The notes under the pieces are model-generated. The model saw nothing but the letters and a program-made list of their open reading frames with translations, had not been told where the DNA came from and ran no database searches. The translations under genes and the position numbers were made by a program. A stretch of 33,193 bases of DNA from Pleurobrachia bachei (Eukaryota; Ctenophora; Tentaculata; Cydippida; Pleurobrachiidae): the NCBI GenBank assembly GCA_000695325.1, contig AVPN01000025.1, forward strand, positions 18,458 through 51,650. The letters are read 5' to 3'. Position 1 is the stretch's first letter. The number at the start of each line of letters is the position of its first letter. Positions 10,088 through 28,469 of this stretch are shown here, piece after piece.

Positions 10088-11105
10088 CTACTACGGACTA
10101 CTCAGCAGCTCTTCTATATTTTCCCTCGCGATCCCGGATATCCTTCTTCGTGTCGCACGTGATAAAATAATTCTGTCCGACTGTAATTATTTTCTAAGTC
10201 TCCTCGATTATTATTTTTTACTCAACCTTTGGTTTCGACGCGGTTCGTCTCATGTTTTAATTCACTAATTAATGATTTTTCAATTCTAAATCAAGGAAAT
10301 TAAAAGAGAGAAAAAATAATAATGTACTACGTTCCCCGATCGTCTGGCGGCTCCCAGTTCCTACATAGAAAATGTCATTGACCTTCTTGGCCTTTTTTCT
10401 AAATTCTAGGGTCTTTTGAACCTCACTAGATGGGGGCTTGGTTTCTCAGGGGTTGGACTGTCAATTATACTTTCCATTCAATTAATCAATTAATCAGCTA
10501 ATTAATCACTCTCAGGTTCGCGGAGCTGGAGGAGCCCCTGGAAAAGAAAAGAAAGAAGGTGGAGAAGAAGGATAACCTCCGAGAATTTAACCGTCTGGCA
10601 GGTGATGAAGGAGAAGGAGATATCCCTTGATAACAAGAACCTTGGACAGACTCTGATGGAGGCGGAGATGTTGCTGACTAAACACAAGACATTCATGGAA
10701 GATCTTGAGAAACATGAACCAACATACCAGGTGTGTTACCATGGTAACAAAAATTAGCTGTGTTACCATGGTATATTGTCATGGTAACCGTTAACATTTA
10801 CTATGTATTGGCCCGAATCTGTCTCAACAACTCCCTCTCTCACCAGGCAACGGAAAAAGCCTAGGATCAGGAGTGCTACAGAGACTAAGCTAAGAGAGCA
10901 CTAGCAGGTCGCTGTGCCCTCAATACTGGCTACCAATTTAACTGAGCACAACTGGAAAACATAAATATATATCAGTAACAAATGAATATAGAATGAACGA
11001 TCTCATCTGATATGAGAATATAGGTAGGGGATGTAGGTGGCTGGTCCTTTGTTGCTGGTCCGCGGTAGTCCTCTCTCTCTCTCTCTCACTCACTCTCTCA
11101 CTCTC
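9983..11105. repeat. Direct duplication, unit 2
   Basis: Second copy of 8714-9841, offset 1269 bp at the left and 1264 bp at the right. It starts CATTTTGAAGG and ends in the CT array. A 142-bp single-copy spacer (9842-9982) separates the units. Confidence 0.95.
10516..10864 (+). pseudogene. Spectrin-repeat gene fragment, copy 2
   Basis: Sequence-identical by eye to the fragment in unit 1: exon-like part 10516-10730 and the ATEKA-stop piece at 10847-10864. It carries the same frame change, so the exon was already broken before the duplication. Confidence 0.65.
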
Positions 11106-11190
11106 TCTCTCTCTCTCTCTCATACAAAGAGAAGTATGTAGCGTGTGTCTTCCCTTCTTTCTCTCTCTCTCTCCCTCTCTCTCTCTCTCT
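11070..11190. repeat. (CT)n microsatellite cluster
   Basis: Two CT arrays, about 11070-11121 and 11159-11190, flank GTATGTAGCGTGTGTC-like sequence. They mark the right edge of duplication unit 2; a shorter array lies at 9808-9840 in unit 1. Other short CT or GA runs are at 13787-13804 and 14127-14160. Confidence 0.85.
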
Positions 11191-11416
11191 GAGAGTTTGC
11201 AGTCTCTCGGGGTCACGCCAAGTCCTACAATTGGCACAAAAACATATTTTCACAGCTGTCTGCATTAGACAGACAGGTAACCCCCTGATCCGGTCGCGAT
11301 TCAAGTTTTTGTAGACTCCTTCGCGCAAGTTGTGAGCCGCACGATTGACAACGCCCTACACACGCGGGTGGTTTCACGCTAAAATTTCTGTCACCGGGGT
11401 TATTTTTGGTACACAA

Positions 11417-11672
11417 AAATGTTGAGACACACAATCAGCGGATGCTGCGCCGATTTAAAACAAATCGTCAAATCAGAGGATCCATTTTCTGCCTGACAGA
11501 AATTTTCCTTTGGCGCAGCACAGCATTGTTTCCTGATTCCGCAGTCTGATAGAGCCAGTCACTCTCCGGTCCGTTGCTGATGGGAAAATCAGACAAATGC
11601 CTAGGCTTCACCCCAGAAAAATTCAAGAAACCATCATTTGAACCTTGCTCTGGTCAGGCGGGGCCGATCTAA
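11417..11672. repeat. Dispersed repeat, copy 2 (matches 3624-3869)
   Basis: Aligned to 3624-3869, same orientation. Sequence to its right ends in TTGAACTTGAACTTGAAC-like repeats (about 11847-11866), reminiscent of a retroposon tail; that part is not shared with copy 1. Confidence 0.65.
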
Positions 11673-11899
11673 GCGTGTTACCACTGGTAACTGGTAATAC
11701 CAGACAGCTCTCACTTTGGGTCAAAGCGAAGCTGCCTGTCCCATTGGGTTCACGAATTCACCAAATCGTACAGGGGAAATTACTCTCGCTTGGGTTTTTG
11801 CGTCATTCCTTTCGGTCAGGGCATAGCTTCATGCTCTATGCTCTTGAATAGAACTTGAACTTGAACACTTACAAATTTCTCACTCGCATCATTCATTAG

Positions 11900-12032
11900 A
11901 TCATATAATGGACTTCTACCAAGACACGTCGATAAGTATGAAGCGAATAAACATCAGCCCGCGGATTATACAGATTGGCGTGGTGGAATTCGTGAATATA
12001 TTCACATTGACGTGGCTATGATGCAGAATTAA
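11900..12032 (+). other. Possible terminal exon of an unidentified gene
   Basis: After a fair acceptor (polypyrimidine-rich, CATTCATTAG at 11890-11899) the frame reads SYNGLLPRHVDKYEANKHQP, then ADYTDWRGGIREYIHIDVAM and MQN before TAA at 12030-12032. A consensus-like donor (AAG|gtaata) follows the stop directly. Composition looks coding, but I do not recognise the family and found no upstream partner exon. Entry phase would be 2. Confidence 0.3.
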
Positions 12033-12880
12033 GGTAATATGCTAGTAGGCTGTCTTTAACATGTACATTAACACGTGTGTTGAACACAGAACCTGCTTGC
12101 TGTAAACACACACACACAAGCCTAGGAGGGAGGGAGGGAGTGAAAGCTGTTATGGGCATATATATAGTATATTGTGTCATAATTTTGTTTCATGTCTTCA
12201 AGCTATACCAATTAGTACCCATGGCAACATATTTGCAGAGAAATTCGCTTTGATATTTATTGATGCTGTAGCTTCTAAAGTAAATAAAGATATATGTATG
12301 GATATGGCTGCGTAGTTAAATCGATGGGATGTCTGTGAAAACCGCTCTAGTTATAGCTTCATTCTATCTTTAAGTTGAAGCTGTTTTGATATGTTGAAAT
12401 TTTGCTAACTATCGAATAGCGAATAGATATATCGTTCGTGATATTACTCAGTAACTTACTGCACCTGATCACCATGCATGCACTTTATTCGGTTCCTTGA
12501 GTCACTTCTTTCATGATGATAACAGTAACTTCGATCACAATATCTCTCTGTTAAAATCATCTGTACTCGTACTGTTTAAGATATTGTAAACTATCGATTG
12601 AGCAATGAATGATATACGGCATAATATGTACTGGTTTTTTCACACAAACGATTCGTAGTCACGTCCTTGTACTATAACTTTGCAAATCGCCAAATCATGT
12701 TGAGATTTATAATAAATATGAATTATACTCATTATTCGCTTGAGTTTTACAGTTCGTGAGTCGTGACTAGTACAATATATATCCATTGAAGCATAACATG
12801 CATTTGTTGTGGTTTTTAGTCCAACTAAGCATATGTAACTACTACAGTGTGAAACAAAGTTGAATTTAATTGATAACTTG
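12033..12880. other. Intergenic, no gene seen
   Basis: AT-rich sequence with short ACAC (about 12105-12118) and GGGA runs. Both strands carry only short interrupted frames without acceptor or donor support. Confidence 0.6.
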
Positions 12881-12889
12881 CATCCCACC

Positions 12890-12977
12890 TTGGTAACGCA
12901 GTTCCCCCTACATTGTGGGCACGCTAAGACGTGCCTTACTTTTGCAATGCCCTACAGAGGGGTAACTTCGTTACCAA
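12890..12977. mobile_element. 88-bp MITE, Mutator-type (9-bp target duplication)
   Basis: It is bounded by the perfect 9-bp direct repeat CATCCCACC at 12881-12889 and 12978-12986. Terminal inverted repeats of about 20 bp start TTGGTAACG, and the arms differ at two positions (TTGGTAACGCAGTTCCCC against TTGGTAACGAAGTTACCCC). A 9-bp duplication is typical of MULE/Mutator elements. No coding capacity. Confidence 0.8.
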
Positions 12978-13120
12978 CATCCCACCAATTGAATTATTAT
13001 TTTGTCTGAACTCTGAACGCTAATTCCTACTAATTACTACCAATTGCTACCATATTATATTCTTGTTGATATTACAATTATAATGATCCCCACCACCCCT
13101 GCAGATCAGTGAGGATCGCC

Positions 13121-13171
13121 ATGTCATTACCGTCCAGCCACTCTCTAACAAGGACATCTCATTCTAATGTG
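13121..13171 (+). CDS. Candidate alternative first exon 1 (17 codons)
   Basis: ATG then SLPSSHSLTRTSHSNV, ending exactly at a strong donor (GTG|gtgagt, 13172) in phase 0. It is Ser/Thr-rich like the other four candidates. A competing reading exists: an acceptor (ACCCCTGCAG ending 13104) opens a frame ISEDRHVITVQPLSNKDISF followed by a stop, which would be a C-terminal exon of an unidentified gene. Confidence 0.35.
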
Positions 13172-14487
13172 GTGAGTTATGTTGCAATTGTAATATTCTT
13201 TTTTTATTTTTTCTATTTTTATTTAATTTTGGCTGATTGTGGGAATTGATGGACATGCTCGACCCTTTCATCGCGACCTCCCTAGTAAAAAAGCAGCGCT
13301 AGTTGCACATCACGAAAGTCTGGTTTTTTGACCAAAAAGCCTGGCTTTTTGAACGAAAGTCGAAAAGCCAAATTGAAAATCACACTTTCACAACACCTGC
13401 ATTTCATGTTGTGGTAGATGTCCCCTTGGCAGCGAATCTGCCAACGACGTCGGATATCTGTACGGGGTGGCATAACTACGTTACGCTACGTATCCGTTTA
13501 AATTTTTTTTCTCATTCAATTCAGTTTGATCGTCATATGATTGGGGAAAAAGATGGAAAGGAAGAGAGGTATAGTGAGAAAGGGAGATCAGAGGACATGA
13601 TCAAGGCTGCAGAGATAGAGAGGTAGAGATGATAGTAAAATGCTTGCAGGCTATGTGTAAACCGTTCACACTCATTGCAATCATTATGAGAGTTGCAAGA
13701 CTTTTAAAAAGTTCTATAAACATCCGATGAGACACGGAAAGAGTGAACGAAAAGATAGAGTGAACGAGAGTTATAAGAGAGATAGATCTCTCTCTCTCTC
13801 TCTCACTCGAGTGGTTTCAGTTTATTGAATATGAAAGTAAAGCGAGCGTGAAGGAGAAAGATGTAGTTCAGTGGTCGAGCGATGGCTGTTTATTCCGATT
13901 ACACACACTAACCGCAACGTCGTGATGATCATCGTGCTGTAAAGTCTCTGCACTGAACAGCATGCACGATTTCCAGGCTCTCTGCACTTTCCTGTTTTTC
14001 ACATCACTAGTCTGTTGTTGCGAAGGGTCTTTCAGGATTGTCCGCTTGTTTTATCCATTCAGTCTTCTTTGTTGCGATTGATTCCTGTCGGCATAGCCGT
14101 CTCTAGTCTCTTTTATTTTATCCCCCCCTCTCTCTCTCTCTCTCTCTCCATCTCTCTCTGATCTCTTCTCTCTCACTCTCTTAGTTAAATCATCTCCGAT
14201 TGTAAAGGTCCTATTATGTCATTAAATATCTAAGACGGCGAATCTTCTTTCCTCGCAGTAGTGCGATATGTCAGTGGTTTTAAACTGCTACAGTTTACTC
14301 ATTGTTTTGAATTTGATCCTGTGCTGCTACAGGCTAAATCTCTTAAGCTGCCTGAGTAATTGTTTTGAAAATTCAAGAGTTGCATATTTTGTAATTTTGT
14401 CTGTTGAAAATTTACTTTGAAGATCAAATACCCAGTCCCTAGCCTTCCTGTCAAACCATTATTTTAGTTAGATCTGTAGCTGTTGTG
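13172..14487. other. Intergenic or intronic, simple repeats only
   Basis: It contains GA/CT runs and a plus-strand open frame (13303-13626) rich in charged residues over the GA-rich part; I see no family and no splice support. The sequence just before 14488 may be promoter for the next exon. Confidence 0.5.
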
Positions 14488-14589
14488 ATGAGTGATTGTG
14501 GAAGACCTAAGAATATGAGGTCTTTTGCTCGGCTTGGGACTCTCAGCAATGCAACTATGTCACAGTGTAGCAGCTCCAATGCAATTGAG
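14488..14589 (+). CDS. Candidate alternative first exon 2 (34 codons)
   Basis: ATG opens MSDCGRPKNMRSFARLGTLS then NATMSQCSSSNAIE, ending at a consensus donor (GAG|gtaagt, 14590), phase 0. No acceptor with a pyrimidine tract precedes it closely, which suits a first exon. Its end (SSSNAIE) resembles candidate 4 (NSSNAQE). The downstream gene is unknown. Confidence 0.5.
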
Positions 14590-15641
14590 GTAAGTCAGAT
14601 AACCAGTTAATCACTGTCAGAGCATTGGCCTGACCCTATTCTCAATTCTTTCAAATACCTACCAGGACACCCGGGTTGCATGGCCATGGAGATATGTATT
14701 CCTCTATTTGATATTTCTGTTTATAACCAAACAAAATGAACTTCCCATGGGACAAGAGAGATGAAATGAAAAAAGAAACATATCTCTCTAGAGAGAAAGA
14801 TATAGAACCCTGAGAATTTGTGATATATTGTTACTTACAAATAGCAAGCAAGATGTCTCCCTCCTGTTGTACTAGACTGATCCCAAGCATCAGCGCCTCC
14901 TGCAGGGGGTCTAAGCCACCAGATATAATGTATAGGAGCCATATAATGTGTGTCTGGGAGTAGTAAGCAACAGAGTGTGGCGAAGGAGAGAAATTGCATA
15001 CAAATTACTTGGCTGCCAAGTATATTACTCAGCCCAGTAGAGTGTAGACACGTTATCAGAGCTGATAAAACATGTCTACAGTTCCCAGTTCTATGTTTGC
15101 CTTTTGTGGGCTTTACTTGTGGCTGTCACACACCTTAGATGGGGCTTCGTTAATTGTCTTACACGGAATCGCGTATTTTATTCAGTTTTCAGCACAGTTA
15201 CACATTCCGGCAGTTGATGGTTCCACAAGCTGTTGCGAATTTCTCATGCAATATTTTTCCGGATCTCCTAATCTCGTGGAAAATCCGCAAGCAAACGGTT
15301 CCGGTTACCCAATTACAAAAACTATGAAGTTTCTGTGATATCTTTCATATGATCACTCGCTTTATTTTCTGTACGTCCTATCCACATTTTACTCTCTGAT
15401 TTCCATCTTTGACTCGCAAACTTTTATGTCCGCATAGATACAGGTAAAGCCTGCAAATATCCCGATATCCGATTGATGGGTTTTCCATCAGCAATATATG
15501 GCTGCAGTAAGACACCTTAGTGATAATTCTGATATATACTGAGCTGCAACTCCTGCAGTCAAGCTGCTGCCAGATTGTGAGAGATAGAAGAACGCTAGAG
15601 AAGGATAGAAAGATAGAGAAAGATAGTAAGATAGAGAGATA
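14590..15641. other. Non-coding stretch between candidate first exons
   Basis: At about 14614-14660 is a short inverted copy of a repeat also seen near 23608-23640 (GGGTCAxGCCAATGCTCTGAC type). An 88-residue plus-strand frame (15072-15338) has no donor at its end and no recognisable domain. GATAGA-type runs lie at 15585-15640. Confidence 0.5.
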
Positions 15642-15788
15642 GTGTGTTGTTTCATCTTTATAATTAGCCGCTACTGCAGAGCTGTGCGGTTGTTATGGGC
15701 TAGGAATAAGCACTGTATTATCATCATGCGAACACACATGGCCACTAACAACCCAACTAGTCCCGTGATCATGGTCCACTGCTCTTCT
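15642..15788 (+). CDS. Candidate alternative first exon 3 (up to 49 codons)
   Basis: Open from ATG 15642 (MCCFIFIISRYCRAVRLLWA) or from internal ATGs at 15726 and 15738 (MATNNPTSPVIMVHCSS), ending at TCT|gtgagt (15789), phase 0. The long form has a hydrophobic start followed by basic residues; the short form is Ser/Thr/Pro-rich like the other candidates. The start is undecided. Confidence 0.35.
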
Positions 15789-16503
15789 GTGAGTTACAAT
15801 TCTTCGCCAAGTAGCTTCTATAGGTTAGCTTCTTGTTGAAAATGTTTGTTTTTCTTACTTTCCGAACTTGTTGTCCGTTTTGCCTCCCGCTTCGCATATA
15901 CAATAATGGCTTGTTTTCAATCATGACTATATTCAAAAGCCGCCCTAGATGTGCCTCTTACCACGCTCTCTATTTGACACATGTAGCCTAGTGTATCAGG
16001 GGGCCAATACAAGCTGGGCCACAAAAAACACCATGTTGCTTGGTATGCTTGTTTTCAGAATCTCTAATTGACACGCATGTGCTGCAACATCCTAGTTTTA
16101 CCAACGTGACCCCTCTCTTGTTGATACTCAGTCGGCACTCCACAAATAGTTTAATTTTACAGAGAGAATCAGAAATCAACTTGTTTTTACAGAGCTGCTG
16201 TAGATCTCCTAGGTTTCTGAATACATAATATACAGGGGATGATCTGAATTTGGATCAATGAATTGATCGTCGGTATTTGATCTTCGCCGGCCATTTTAAA
16301 CTCTGTTTGTTGACCTGTTTAAATTATTCTAAAACCTAGATCTTCTTGCACTTGCCTAATTACCTGCCTAGTCTCCAAACGATGTTCTTGTTAAATGTGC
16401 GATTTGAACGAAACTCCTTAATTATCCAGCATTATTATAATTGACCCAGTGTAACAAATCCCCTCCCCCCTGGAGAACTAGCTTCTAACTACAGCTGAGC
16501 AAG
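15789..16503. other. Non-coding stretch
   Basis: No supported exon. Short overlapping frames on both strands at 15988-16228 are mutual shadows without motifs. Confidence 0.5.
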
Positions 16504-16635
16504 ATGCCCATGAAGCTATGGCACAAGAAGATCCTAACAAAGATTATTGTGGCGGGAGCGGCCGCATCCAGAGGTCGCCGTCTCAGTTCATTCAGTTCCC
16601 AGGGATCAACCTGTAACAGTTCTAACGCTCAAGAG
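16504..16635 (+). CDS. Candidate alternative first exon 4 (44 codons)
   Basis: ATG opens MPMKLWHKKILTKIIVAGAA then ASRGRRLSSFSSQGSTCNSS and NAQE, ending at GAG|gtaatt (16636), phase 0. RGRRLSS matches a basophilic (PKA-like) kinase site. An acceptor-like CTAACTACAG (ending 16495) in frame means it could also be an internal exon. Confidence 0.5.
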
Positions 16636-17219
16636 GTAATTTTAATCCCAACCATTGCTAAACAATTGAGGTAGGGCTAGATCAGAGAGGATTGATAAAT
16701 TATACCGATAAAAAGAAATGATCACCATTTCATGTCGTTCGTCTGTAACAATAAATGATAAAGCTTGTGTCAACTAGGTGAGAAATATATCCGCTCAAAT
16801 GAATGTTTTCTATGGGCCGATGCACTAATATAAGCCACTAAATCCAAAACTAACGTCTATAGTTTAACCACAAAGTTATGTTTCATGCTGACAAATCGTG
16901 CAGGACATCGTGACCGCTATAACGAATATATCAGCGCCATATTTAAATTAATTCTCCATCGTGATATACCTGCAACATTATCCTGCATACTATCGAATCC
17001 ATCTGTTCGGCGTGCAATGATAGATAACTGTGTAATAAATCCTCTGTTCCCGAAAAGTCGTAATTCTTGCCGTCACAATTGATTCGTATGATCTCCGTAG
17101 CAGTGGTATCTTATCTTTCCTTGTTCGACCCTCCTTCCTCGAGTTTGAATAAAACGAATCCTATCCTATTCTAATATCTTATAGTATTCTCTCTAGTCCT
17201 CTCTAGTACATTACAAATC
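16636..17219. other. Non-coding stretch
   Basis: Nothing recognised; one 65-residue frame (16885-17082) lacks motifs and splice signals. Confidence 0.5.
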
Positions 17220-17378
17220 ATGCGACGAGCCCAACAACAAGATCATGTTCCAAGGCTCGCTACAACGGTGGGGAGGAGGCGCTTCAGACATGCTGTCAGA
17301 CGAGTCAGTACTATGAACCTCAATGTTGGATCCGCTTCCTCCATGTCAGCCTACTCCTCCGTCACTGACTTAACACAG
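17220..17378 (+). CDS. Candidate alternative first exon 5 (53 codons)
   Basis: ATG opens MRRAQQQDHVPRLATTVGRR then RFRHAVRRVSTMNLNVGSAS and SMSAYSSVTDLTQ, ending at CAG|gtgcag (17379), phase 0. It has a basic N-terminal part and a Ser-rich end, with RRVST matching a PKA-like site, the same architecture as candidates 2 and 4. It lies about 370 bp past the 3' end of the oppositely oriented KMO copy A. Confidence 0.5.
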
Positions 17379-17607
17379 GTGCAGTAGAATGTGCAATAGA
17401 ATAGAACAGGTGTGCAAGAAAGAGCCATTGGGAATTATTGTTATTTGTTTTAGATGAGTAAACGCATCATTCATTTTTGGTAGGAAAATAATACAATAAT
17501 CATAAAAATTTTAAAATTAAAAAATGTATAATCAAATCAAAGGCACTTGGTCAATGAGGGTCAAAACTAAAAAAAGTTTATGCAATGAGGGTCAAGTGTC
17601 AACACTT

Positions 17608-17613
17608 TTTATT
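17608..17613 (-). promoter_or_regulatory. Polyadenylation signal AATAAA of KMO copy A
   Basis: TTTATT on the plus strand, about 135 bp after the stop codon of copy A and past the MITE in its 3' UTR. Confidence 0.45.
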
Positions 17614-17643
17614 ATGTAAATTTTTATGCAAATTGTACAGTCC

Positions 17644-17736
17644 GGCAGGTCGGTATCCTAAATTCAGACCTACCCTAAATTGATATATCCTAAATTCAGA
17701 CCTACCCTTTCTCTGTCAAAGTTCTACCGACCTGCC
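17644..17736. mobile_element. 93-bp MITE in the KMO-A 3' UTR (hAT-like target duplication)
   Basis: Terminal inverted repeats GGCAGGTCGGTA / TACCGACCTGCC enclose two tandem copies of ATCCTAAATTCAGACCTACC-like sequence. It is flanked by TACAGTCC (17636-17643) and CACAGTCC (17737-17744), an 8-bp duplication with one mismatch. At the same place copies B (about 24838-24846) and C (about 27922-27929) have a single AGTCC and no insert, so they show the empty site. Confidence 0.8.
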
Positions 17737-17748
17737 CACAGTCCAAGT

Positions 17749-23209
<5,461 letters not shown>

Positions 23210-24546
23210 TTTAGTAGGCTGAGAGAGAGAGAGCTGGATAAAAGACAGTAAACGTAAATTTAAGGAGGCATTTTCAGCTGACGTAAACTAGAGACAATTG
23301 TCTGCTAGGGGCAACAAACGAGATGCAAATTGGTCCAATAGTTCCTTGCAGCCAGGTCTTTGAAAAAGTTTGCTCTAAAATTAATGACGGGGCGGAGACC
23401 TGTATGTGACCAAGTGATCAGCTACAGTATCCCACGGAAAGGGATATGGAGAAAGTAGAGAGAGCATGGGGACAGTCAATGCAGTTTTCTCTAAATATGC
23501 GATCTCGGTACCGCAATCGCCCCAGTTTCTAGATTAAATTGAATGATATATAATGCGATGATCTGTCCGCCCAATGCTCTGACCACAGTTCTCACTTCTC
23601 ATGTGCATTATTTGAAAGAAATGGGAATAGGGTCAATGCTCTGATACACACGATGATAATCTGTAGAAATGACACTATTCGTTTGACGATTTCCACGTTA
23701 GACTAACTTGGACCTATCTAAATGGACCTATCTAAATATCTCTATATAATTGGCATAGCTCGTATTCAACTGCGGTGAAAAGAAGGTCACCGTAAGCAAG
23801 AAAAGGAACTCATTGACCATTGTGGTTGACAACAAATACCTTATTACCGAAATAGAAGGCGAAAGTTAACAGAAAGGGGAAAATTTTCGTTAAACTTGAA
23901 TTTCGACATAAAAGTAGAATGCAAACTTGGTAAGGGCGCTATCGCAACAGAGTCTTCGAAACAATTCCTTCGAAGATTCCTGTGCGTTCGCCGATCGTGC
24001 CCTTATAAAAACAAGGTGATCAGTGATCACCTTGGTACGGCCCCTTGCCCCTGATAACGAAATTATCCCGACCTTGAGCTTGCGGGTCCCGGCCTCGCGG
24101 GCGTACCTATTACTACTGAGACGGGATAATATTGTTACCCCCCTGGTTTCTGTCGATTTCGAATTCCGGTAGTTCTGCGTAAATATAATTGCCTCGAGCT
24201 ATTCTACCCTCTACCTGTCTTTTCTATATAAAAAAGGGTTTGAACAAAAATGGAATCTGTGATATGCAGGAATATGTCAGGGATTATGATATTTTTATTC
24301 ATTATTATTTATTATTATTCGATTCATTATTATTCGATTTATTATTATTCGATTATGTCATGATAGCCAAGCAAAGTATTTCAGTCTAAGCCCTTGTAAA
24401 ATTAAACAGGCCCCAGACAAAAAGAGAGACAACACGCTAATATAAACATATATTGCTCCAGATTTACCCAAGTTGGACCAAGATTTATAATTCCAAGATC
24501 GCGGTTCTTTTTTGGCATACAGTACTGATAATAAAGTGGGATACCA
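23210..24546. other. Spacer upstream of KMO copy A
   Basis: It should hold the copy-A promoter; a GAGAGA run directly precedes the ATG. Other contents are a short dispersed repeat with GGGTCAATGCTCTGA (about 23608-23640), a perfect short palindrome AAGGTGATCAGTGATCACCTT (about 24014-24034) next to TTATAAAA, and an ATT-rich array (24294-24355). No gene is recognised. Confidence 0.5.
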
Positions 24547-24855
24547 AAGTGAATTCTTAGTTGATTCCATGACTTATCTAAGGGTTTTTACGTAACAATT
24601 ATCCGCACATTACAACATTTTACATTTGGTATGACGGAGACCTAAACAGCCTATGACCCACTTTTATAAGTGTAAAGTGGTTCGCAAGAAAATCCACTAT
24701 ATCATACCTGATACATACCATTATGAAGGTAACTAGTGCACTTTTCTTCCATATTTTCACGACACTGTTTTGGAAAATAATATAGCAATCAATTAAATAT
24801 CATCACACAATGAGGGTCAAAAATAATAGTTTATGTAACAGTCCATTGTTCAAGT

Positions 24856-27421
<2,566 letters not shown>

Positions 27422-27587
27422 CTGCAAAGAATATTAGTTATATACTGTGAATGAATCTCAGCTGGTACCATTTGACTACCCGACTCCTAATTTCTAGATA
27501 CACTAGTCAGGAAGCAAGTTACACGCCATCGGAGTCCAATGATTGGTCAGTGGTCAGTGTCTGCATGTCTCACGTGCTATCTAAATA

Positions 27588-27630
27588 AGGAACCGACCGA
27601 ATCAGGAAATACTGGTCCCTGATTGGCTGA
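27588..27630. repeat. 43-bp dispersed sequence at the B/C duplication junction
   Basis: Identical to 1424-1466. To its right (plus strand) starts sequence homologous to 24547 onward (3' flank of copy B); to its left ends the intron-1 homology with copy C (27583 against 31095). Confidence 0.85.
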
Positions 27631-28297
27631 AGTGAATTCTTAGTTGATTCCATGACTTATCTAAGGGTTTTTACGTAACATGTATTCGCACATAACATCA
27701 CCTTACATTTTGTATGATTGATCATTGAAGCCAAGAGCCTATATAACTCACTTTGTTCAGGGGTTCACAAGAAAATGCACTAAAATCATTATGACGGCAT
27801 GGTAACCATAGTGCACTTTCTTACGATATTTTTACGACACTGTTTTGGTAGGAAAATAATATAGCAATCAATTAAATATCATCACACAATGAGGGTCAAA
27901 AATAATAGTTTCTGTGAAAGTGCAGTCCATTGTCTTTTTAGACTGGCAAATACCCACGAATCCCTCCGAAAACCTTCTCTCCAGTATTTGCAATATGATT
28001 TGCCGCCCATCCTAGACCGTCTTTAGCCCATCCACCATCTTGCCTAGTAGCACTGTAGTAGATCCCACCAGCTAAGATTACTTGAGCGAGGAAAGCAATG
28101 CTGTATTTTCCTGCTGCTGACAGAACCTCATCTTGCCATTTCTTGTTGTCCATACACTCCTGCATGGGGACATTTTCTGTCATTTTTTTTGTAGCACACA
28201 TGTGAATATGTTATTTATTCTAGCAGAACTATGGAGCAGCAGTTTTCAACAGCAGAATGTTTTGTAAAACAAAGTTTTAACCCCCAAAAACATAATA

Positions 28298-28469
28298 CAG
28301 TCGGACCCCGATTTACCGGGATGCTGGGGGAAAGGATTTTGCCCGGTAAATCGGGGTGTCCGGTATATCGGGGTCAAATAGCCGTTAATTTCCTATATCG
28401 GGGGAATTTTATCCTCCCGGTAAATCGGGGTTCCGGTAAATCGGGGCCCGGTAAATCGGGGTCCGACTG
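28298..28469. mobile_element. Pogo/Tc1-mariner-type MITE 1 (copy C intron 9)
   Basis: 172 bp with perfect 23-bp inverted ends starting CAGTCGGACCCCGATTTACC, flanked by TA on both sides. Inside are further copies of the subrepeat CCGGTAAATCGGGG. CAGT-starting ends with GATTTA and TA duplication fit pogo/Tigger elements. Not coding. Confidence 0.85.

Noticed and set aside
11098-11328. Arg/Glu-rich open frame on the minus strand
   Set aside because: It is produced by CT arrays; no splice or domain support.
13105-13164. Frame ISEDRHVITVQPLSNKDISF after an acceptor, as the last exon of an upstream gene
   Set aside because: It is not excluded, but it could not be joined in frame to the orphan exon at 11900-12032, and it competes with the first-exon reading; kept only as a note.
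15072-15338. 88-residue plus-strand frame with hydrophobic stretches
   Set aside because: No donor, no polyadenylation signal and no recognisable motif; a chance frame is likely.
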